DNA of 11,911 nt from an uncultured Collinsella sp. (lineage in GTDB: Bacteria > Actinomycetota > Coriobacteriia > Coriobacteriales > Coriobacteriaceae), in the NCBI GenBank assembly GCA_905197585.1, contig CAJJZO010000040.1, forward strand, positions 1 through 11,911, read 5' to 3'. Under the pieces are notes generated by a model. The model was not told the origin of the DNA. It made no database searches and worked only from the letters and a program-made list of their open reading frames with translations. The position numbers and the translations under genes were made by a program. Below are positions 1 through 3,984 of this stretch, in pieces. Numbering within the stretch: position 1 is the stretch's first letter; each line of letters starts with the position of its first letter.

Positions 1-71
1 CAGGCGAAGCCGAGGACCAGCGAGACACCAAGCGCCCTGCCGGCACTCGCGGGTAGCCGCGGCACCAAAAA

Positions 72-190
72 GCGCCTGCGCACTCGATGGATTCGGATGC
101 CCGACAGAGGCTCCTTATGGCTGCTTCCTTCCGGACCTGACCAGATTCGGAACATGTCGTCATCCGAACCCATCGAACGCGCTAGGCGCT
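72..190 (-). ncRNA. ffs: Signal recognition particle RNA, small bacterial (4.5S-like) type
   Basis: This is the RNA core of the signal recognition particle, which binds Ffh and targets nascent membrane proteins to the translocon. The minus strand carries the near-invariant domain IV core (plus positions 119-142, read GGTCAGGTCCGGAAGGAAGC and on), including the GGAA tetraloop and the asymmetric internal-loop bases. The two ends pair over a long helix: GCGCC at the 5' end with GGCGC at the 3' end, and TTCGATGGGTTCGGATG with CATCCGAATCCATCGA further in. The length of about 119 nt and the lack of an Alu domain fit the small bacterial class. Five T residues (plus 67-71) directly follow the closing helix and probably form the termination site. 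It lies 71 bp downstream of the deaminase-kinase gene on the same strand. The exact ends are estimated from the pairing. Confidence 0.93.
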
Positions 191-196
191 CGATAT

Positions 197-225
197 ATAT
201 TACCCGCTCCCGCCCGATGGGGCAA
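197..225 (-). promoter_or_regulatory. Probable sigma-70 promoter of the SRP RNA
   Basis: On the minus strand there is a -35 box TTGCCC (plus 220-225), a 17-base spacer and a -10 box TAATAT (plus 197-202). The predicted transcription start, about seven bases on, falls at the first bases of the folded SRP RNA (about 189-190). That agreement is the main support. Overlapping TATATA repeats make the exact -10 register uncertain. Confidence 0.55.
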
Positions 226-261
226 GGTAGCTAATTTGGAACGGGGCTTTTTTGACTACTT

Positions 262-2043
262 TTAGATGCGGCCGAGGTCGTAGGCTCGCGCGACAGACTC
301 GCCAGCGCAGATGAGGTTGGTTGTGGCTTCCTGGGGGTCGAGCGCTTGGTCAAGGGGCATGGGCCTGCGACAGACCGGCAGAACTAAGTCGACACCCTGC
401 CCATACACCGCATCCAGGTTGTCGGCACGACCGCCCACGACGGCGACCACCGGCTTGCCATATCGCTTCGCACGACGGGCCACGCCCACCGGTGCCTTAC
501 CGGCGGCGGATTGCTCGTCCATATTGCCCTCGCCTGTAATGACCAGGTCGACATCGCGCACGCGCTCGTCAAACCCCACGAGGTCGAGCACCGTCTCCAC
601 ACCCGAGCGCAACTCGGCGCCGAGCGCCATCAGCGCGGCACCCAAGCCACCTGCCGCGCCCGCGCCGGGCACGCCGAGCACCGAGCCAAATGTCCGTGCG
701 CCCTCGGGTGTGCGCAACAACCCCTGAGCCCGCGCCCTAGCAATCGCTGCATCGAGCAGGCGGCCATAGCCGACCATCCATCCGTCGTATTTGCCCAGGG
801 CCTCGGCATCCCCCGTCGGCAGACCCTTCTGTCCACCGAACACCGCAAGCGCGCCGCGACGCCCCACGAGTGGGTTCTCGACATCGGAGAGCACCACGAC
901 ACGCACGCCGCCCAGCACCTCAAGCGCCGGCGCCAAATCAACGCTCGCTACCTGCTCAAGGCCGGCAAGACCGGGGGCGACATCGCAGCCCTGATCATCG
1001 ACCACACGCGCGCCCAGCGCCTGCAGCATGCCGGCGCCGCCGTCGTTAGTGGCACTGCCGCCCAAACCAATATAGATAGTCTTTGCCCCGGCACGAACCG
1101 CGCGAAGTATGAGCTCGCCCACGCCATAGGTCGAAGCCGCAAGCGCCGCCGATTCCGTGCAGGGTGAATACCCAATACCCGCCGCCTCGGCCATCTCAAT
1201 TACAGCCGACTCGCGCTCGCCGTCCACCAGCATCCGGGCAGACACGCGGTCGCCCAAGGGGCCTGCAACCTCGCAGGTCACAAGCTCGCCGCCGCAGGCG
1301 GCAACGGCGTCGAGCGTTCCCTCGCCACCATCTGCCAGCGGCAAAGCGTTCAGCTCGGCATCGGGCCACACACGGCGCACGCCTTCAGCAACGGCCTCCT
1401 CCGCCTGTGTACTCGACACGCTGCCCTTAAAGGAGTCGATCGCCAGCAGCACACGGCGGGGCCGGCGGCGCGCGGCACCAAAATCGACCGCCTCAACGGC
1501 AATTTCTTCGGCACACGCGAGCGCCTCGGCATGAGCGGCATGCGCCTCAAGATCGGCCCCACAACCGCAGACAGCACCATCGGTGTCACGCAGCCCACTA
1601 AAATAGCCGCTCAACACCTCACGACACTCATCCGCCAGCACGCCGGCGGTTACATTAAACTGATGGTTCAGGCGCGAATCGGCATTGAGGTCGTATAGCG
1701 AGCCCACCGCGCCCGCCTTGGCATCGGCCGCACCGTAGACGCAACGCCTCACGCGCGCGTTAACCATAAGCCCCGCGCACATGCAGCAGGGCTCGAGCGT
1801 CACGTAGACCGTGCAATCGGAAAGGCGCCAGCGACCGAGCGACCGAGCGGCAGCGCACAGGGCCGCGAACTCTGCATGCGCCGAAGGGTCCTGGTCGAGC
1901 TCGCGACGATTATGCGCCCGCGCGACAATCTCGCCCGCGCGCACTACCACGGCGCCAATCGGTACCTCGCCCACCGCAGCAGCGGCGCGCGCCTCCGCCA
2001 GCGCCTCGCGCATGAACTTCTCGTCGATTTCGGTGATCGTCAT
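262..2043 (-). CDS. Fused tRNA adenosine(34) deaminase (TadA) - glycerate 2-kinase
   Basis: One 593-residue reading frame holds two complete enzymes. Residues 1-150 are a TadA-type deaminase, the family that converts A34 to inosine in tRNA-Arg(ACG). The zinc and catalytic signature is intact: HAE at 56-58 and PCCMC at 85-89, plus the family motif DAKAGAVGSL. Residues about 197-593 are a GlxK/GarK-type kinase making 2-phosphoglycerate from glycerate and ATP. Seen in it are AIDSFKGSVS at 201-210, LADGGEGT, GLGGSATNDGGAG, GAAGGLGAAL and TGEGNMDEQSAAGKAPVGVA. The linker of about 45 residues (151-196) is Ala-rich with a CGCG patch. I chose the ATG at 2043 because GGGAAGG lies upstream at good spacing; an earlier GTG at 2094 abuts the tRNA and lacks a comparable site. 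A GTG stands at the kinase boundary (1450-1452) but has no Shine-Dalgarno sequence, so separate kinase translation is not evident. Both domain calls are firm; a functional reason for the fusion is unknown. Confidence 0.93.
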   Translation of the reverse strand: MTITEIDEKFMREALAEARAAAAVGEVPIGAVVVRAGEIVARAHNRRELDQDPSAHAEFAALCAAARSLGRWRLSDCTVYVTLEPCCMCAGLMVNARVRRCVYGAADAKAGAVGSLYDLNADSRLNHQFNVTAGVLADECREVLSGYFSGLRDTDGAVCGCGADLEAHAAHAEALACAEEIAVEAVDFGAARRRPRRVLLAIDSFKGSVSSTQAEEAVAEGVRRVWPDAELNALPLADGGEGTLDAVAACGGELVTCEVAGPLGDRVSARMLVDGERESAVIEMAEAAGIGYSPCTESAALAASTYGVGELILRAVRAGAKTIYIGLGGSATNDGGAGMLQALGARVVDDQGCDVAPGLAGLEQVASVDLAPALEVLGGVRVVVLSDVENPLVGRRGALAVFGGQKGLPTGDAEALGKYDGWMVGYGRLLDAAIARARAQGLLRTPEGARTFGSVLGVPGAGAAGGLGAALMALGAELRSGVETVLDLVGFDERVRDVDLVITGEGNMDEQSAAGKAPVGVARRAKRYGKPVVAVVGGRADNLDAVYGQGVDLVLPVCRRPMPLDQALDPQEATTNLICAGESVARAYDLGRI

Positions 2044-2058
2044 CGTTCGCCTTCCCTG

Positions 2059-2084
2059 TTGCAAATTCAAAACGATGCTATCAT
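2059..2084 (+). promoter_or_regulatory. Probable promoter of tRNA-Ser
   Basis: An extended -10 element, TGC followed by TATCAT (2076-2084), lies 11 bases before the tRNA 5' end. A TTGCAA sequence at 2059-2064 could serve as -35, but the 14-base spacing is short, so the extended -10 probably does most of the work. The promoter sits in the leader of the divergent deaminase-kinase gene, whose ATG is at 2043. Confidence 0.45.
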
Positions 2085-2094
2085 TACGACTCAC

Positions 2095-2184
2095 GGAGAG
2101 ATGGCAGAGCGGTTGAATGCGGCGGTCTTGAAAACCGTTGAGCGCGAGAGCGTTCCGGGGGTTCGAATCCCCCTCTCTCCGCCA
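2095..2184 (+). tRNA. tRNA-Ser (anticodon UGA), CCA encoded
   Basis: A 90-base type II tRNA. The acceptor stem GGAGAGA pairs with TCTCTCC, followed by discriminator G and an encoded CCA. The anticodon loop CTTGAAA gives anticodon TGA, reading UCN serine codons, chiefly UCA. The long variable arm, typical of tRNA-Ser, forms a short hairpin around GAGCGCGAGAGCGTTC. The T-arm GGGGGTTCGAATCCCCC is perfect. It is on the opposite strand to both neighbours: the deaminase-kinase start codon is 51 bp away and the TetR stop codon 2 bp away. There is no room for an intrinsic terminator, so its 3' end must come from processing of a longer transcript antisense to the TetR gene. Confidence 0.97.
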
Positions 2185-2186
2185 CC

Positions 2187-2783
2187 TTAGTGATTCACCG
2201 GCGTCATGGTGCGCTCAAACAGCGCGTCGACCACGTCGGCTATCTCGGGTCGACGCTCAAGATCGTGACCCGATTCCCACCATATCGTGAAAAGTCGAAT
2301 AATACCGCCGGCGACAAACTCAGACGTCGTCTCGAGTGACACGGGGGCCAGGGCATCCTCGGCAAGCACGTTCATCACACGCTCGCGGACGGAACGCGCA
2401 ATGCGGTCGCAAATCATGCTGGTCAGCATGCCCGACATACTGCTCGCCAAAATGTTATCCATGAGCTGCTCATGCGCCAGAATCATATTCATGGCATCGT
2501 CAAAGACCTCATGGCGAAGCGCCTGCACGTCCTCAAGCGACTCCGCGTCCGCTGCATCGGTCCGGTTTTGCGGCAAGCCCGACATGAGCTCATCGATATA
2601 AAAGGCAAAGTAATCGTTCTTGTCGCGAAAGTGCTTGTAGAACGTCGTGCGGCGAATCATGGCGCGGTCGCACAGCATGGCAACCGTCAGGTCCTCAAAA
2701 CGATGCTCCTCGAGAAGCTCGGTGAAAGCATCGAACAGGGCGCGGTAGGTTTTCTTAATGCGAAGGTCCACTGGTATCGCCAT
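2187..2783 (-). CDS. TetR/AcrR family transcriptional regulator
   Basis: A 198-residue protein with the TetR architecture. Residues 9-59 form the N-terminal DNA-binding domain, with the helix-turn-helix running LTVAMLCDRAMIRRTTFYKH (32-51); TTFYKHF is the family's recognition-helix signature. Residues 60-198 are a helical ligand and dimer domain of the divergent TetR_C type, so the ligand cannot be read from sequence. The ATG at 2783 sits directly after GAGG, which is unusually tight; a GTG four codons on (2771) is the alternative start. The frame is open further upstream, but that part is low-complexity and lies in the intergenic region, so I left it out. The gene is divergent from lemA (199 bp between starts), and an inverted repeat over the lemA -10 box is a candidate operator. 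Regulation of lemA or of itself is inference. Confidence 0.88.
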   Translation of the reverse strand: MAIPVDLRIKKTYRALFDAFTELLEEHRFEDLTVAMLCDRAMIRRTTFYKHFRDKNDYFAFYIDELMSGLPQNRTDAADAESLEDVQALRHEVFDDAMNMILAHEQLMDNILASSMSGMLTSMICDRIARSVRERVMNVLAEDALAPVSLETTSEFVAGGIIRLFTIWWESGHDLERRPEIADVVDALFERTMTPVNH

Positions 2784-2892
2784 CCTCAGGGCAAAGACAA
2801 CACTCGTCAATCTGTCGCATATCTTACACCTGTACCTCGCGCGCTTTGCCCCGGTGCCAACCCCGCCGAAAACACAACGCTTACCGGAAAGT

Positions 2893-2921
2893 TCGGCACG
2901 GCAAAACGTTGCGGGTATACT
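2893..2921 (+). promoter_or_regulatory. Probable lemA promoter
   Basis: A -10 box TATACT at 2916-2921 matches the consensus at five of six positions and lies about 60 bp before the lemA start codon. The best -35 candidates (TTCGGC or TCGGCA near 2892-2898, spacing 17-18) are weak, so an activator or a different sigma factor cannot be excluded. Confidence 0.4.
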
Positions 2922-2935
2922 AGTAGCGTTATACC
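2914..2935. promoter_or_regulatory. Candidate operator overlapping the lemA promoter
   Basis: A 22-base inverted repeat: GGTATA (2914-2919) and TATACC (2930-2935) around a 10-base centre. It covers the -10 box and the expected transcription start of lemA. Size and placement suit a TetR-family repressor, and a TetR gene is transcribed divergently next to it. The link is inference. Confidence 0.35.
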
Positions 2936-2982
2936 AACGGCAGCTGGCGCATGCCGCCGCGGCCATTCGAAACGGAGACATC

Positions 2983-3534
2983 ATGATTACCGTCATCATC
3001 GGCATCGTTGTTGTCATTGTGATTGTCTGCGCCATCGCCGGCATCTACAACAACATGGTCACCAAGCGTAACCGCATCGATAACGCCTGGCAGAACATCG
3101 ACACGCAGCTGCAGCGCCGCAACGACCTGATCCCCAACCTGGTCGAGACCGTCAAGGGCTACGCCAAGCACGAGCAGGACACGCTCGCCGCCGTGGTCAA
3201 CGCGCGCAACGCCGCCGTGAGCGCCACCACCCCCGAGGCCAAGATGGAAGCCGACAACGTGCTGACCGGCGCGCTGCGCCAGCTCTTTGCCGTGGCCGAG
3301 GCCTACCCCGACCTTAAGGCGAACACCAACTTTACGCAGCTCCAGGCATCGCTCGAGGACACCGAGAACAAGGTGAGCTACGCACGCCAGAGCTACAACG
3401 ATTGCGTGCTCAGCTACAACAACGCCATCCAGACGTTCCCGGCTGTTATCTTTGCCGGCATCTTCCAGTTTAAGGAGCGCCAGGGCTTCGAGGCAGCTGA
3501 GGCTGCCCGCCAGGCACCGACCGTCAAGTTCTAA
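2983..3534 (+). CDS. LemA family membrane-anchored protein
   Basis: A 183-residue protein. Residues 2-22 form one strongly hydrophobic N-terminal segment (ITVIIGIVVVIVIVCAIAGI) that anchors it, followed by a long helical domain outside the membrane. The family core is clear: YNNMVTKRNRIDNAW, then QLQRRNDLIPNLVETVKGYA and VVNARNAA. The C-terminal hallmark is FPAVIFAGIFQFKERQGFEA near 151-170. Length matches the family (about 180-200). LemA proteins are widespread but their biochemical role is unsettled; no catalytic residues are recognised. The ATG at 2983 follows GGAGA by four bases. The frame is open further upstream, but that part crosses the promoter region and does not resemble the family. 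It is monocistronic, with its own promoter and a perfect terminator 40 bp after the stop codon, and lacks the TPM-domain partner often found beside lemA. Confidence 0.93.
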   Translation: MITVIIGIVVVIVIVCAIAGIYNNMVTKRNRIDNAWQNIDTQLQRRNDLIPNLVETVKGYAKHEQDTLAAVVNARNAAVSATTPEAKMEADNVLTGALRQLFAVAEAYPDLKANTNFTQLQASLEDTENKVSYARQSYNDCVLSYNNAIQTFPAVIFAGIFQFKERQGFEAAEAARQAPTVKF

Positions 3535-3574
3535 CAATCACGGCCGAGTCTTAAGCCGGTTCATCAGCCCTTTG

Positions 3575-3607
3575 GGGCCCAAGGCACAAACCTTGGGCCC
3601 TTTTCTT
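3575..3607 (+). terminator. Intrinsic terminator of lemA
   Basis: A perfect 10-bp stem, GGGCCCAAGG (3575-3584) with CCTTGGGCCC (3591-3600), has a six-base loop and is followed by TTTTCTT. It lies 40 bp after the lemA stop codon. The minus-strand reading lacks a T tract, so it is one-directional. Confidence 0.93.
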
Positions 3608-3628
3608 ATCCACGCACAACGCGCGGCC

Positions 3629-3658
3629 AAACAAAAAGCGCGGCCTAAAAGGTCGCGC
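3629..3658 (-). terminator. Intrinsic terminator for leftward transcription (ppc side)
   Basis: On the minus strand GCGCGACC (with a trailing T) pairs with AGGCCGCGC through nine pairs including one G-U, with a three-base loop, followed by TTTTTGTTT. It faces transcription arriving from ppc but lies about 330 bp beyond the ppc stop codon, implying a long ppc 3' untranslated region or a separate small transcript. Confidence 0.85.
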
Positions 3659-3723
3659 ACCATATTCAATTCAGCCAAGTAATCCCCTGTCGCGACAGCG
3701 CCGAGCCGCAGGGCAGAGAGCAA

Positions 3724-3760
3724 GTTCCCTCCCAGCGCACTCCGCAGGACGCAAGAAGCC
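3724..3760 (+). repeat. Degenerate copy of the palindrome arm
   Basis: The stretch contains GTTCCCTC, then GCACTCCGCAGGACG, then GAAGCC, in the same order as the left half of the 3835-3961 palindrome (GTTTCCCTC, GCATTCCGCAGCACG, GAAGCC). The match has a few substitutions and a four-base length difference. No inverted partner is seen near it, so it looks like a decayed half-element. Confidence 0.45.
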
Positions 3761-3834
3761 CTCGCCGCACTCCACATTAGGCGCGAAGCGCACTTTATTT
3801 TCATCAGCTTTAATCCCTGAAGACCGAGGACGAA

Positions 3835-3961
3835 GGGGCCCGACGGGTTTCCCTCTGAATGCATTCCGCAGCACGAAGCCCCCTTATCCGCAGCTCCGAA
3901 GGAGCAGGATAAGGGGGCTTCAAGTGCGAGGACGCATTCAGAGGGAAACCCGTCGGGTCCC
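3835..3961. repeat. 127-base nested palindromic element
   Basis: Three concentric inverted repeats share one centre. The outer arms of 28 bases (3835-3862 and 3934-3961) pair with one mismatch. The middle arms of 15 bases (GAAGCCCCCTTATCC at 3875-3889, complement at 3907-3921) pair perfectly. An inner 5-bp hairpin GCTCC/GGAGC (3893-3905) has a GAA loop. The outer and middle stems are separated by 12-base stretches that largely do not pair. The element ends 24 bp from the ppc stop codon. No flanking T tract on either strand makes it a standard terminator, and no target-site duplication is obvious. It could be a MITE-like or REP-like intergenic element, or a transcript-end stabiliser. Confidence 0.85.
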
Positions 3962-3984
3962 GGTGAGAGCCACAGGGCTATCGA

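Larger units (their letters stand above)
3608..3984. other. Gene-free convergent region between lemA and ppc
   Basis: These 377 bases lie between two converging genes and hold no convincing coding sequence. They contain a minus-strand terminator (3629-3658), a perfect 12-base palindrome CTGTCGCGACAG (3687-3698), a degenerate repeat half (3724-3760) and a 127-base nested palindrome (3835-3961). Short open frames of 67 to 108 codons cross the palindrome on the minus strand, but they resemble no known family and have no good ribosome binding site. Confidence 0.7.

Noticed and set aside
1..240. Open frame on the plus strand from the left edge through the SRP RNA
   Set aside because: It runs through a highly conserved structural RNA on the other strand and has no start or recognisable product.
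2044..2094. Upstream GTG start for the deaminase-kinase gene at 2094
   Set aside because: It would add 17 residues unlike TadA N-termini and begins at the base next to the tRNA; the ATG at 2043 has a well-placed GGGAAGG.
3538..3864. Small minus-strand genes (67-108 codons) downstream of ppc
   Set aside because: They cross the palindrome arm and two terminator stems, lack a good ribosome binding site and resemble no known protein.
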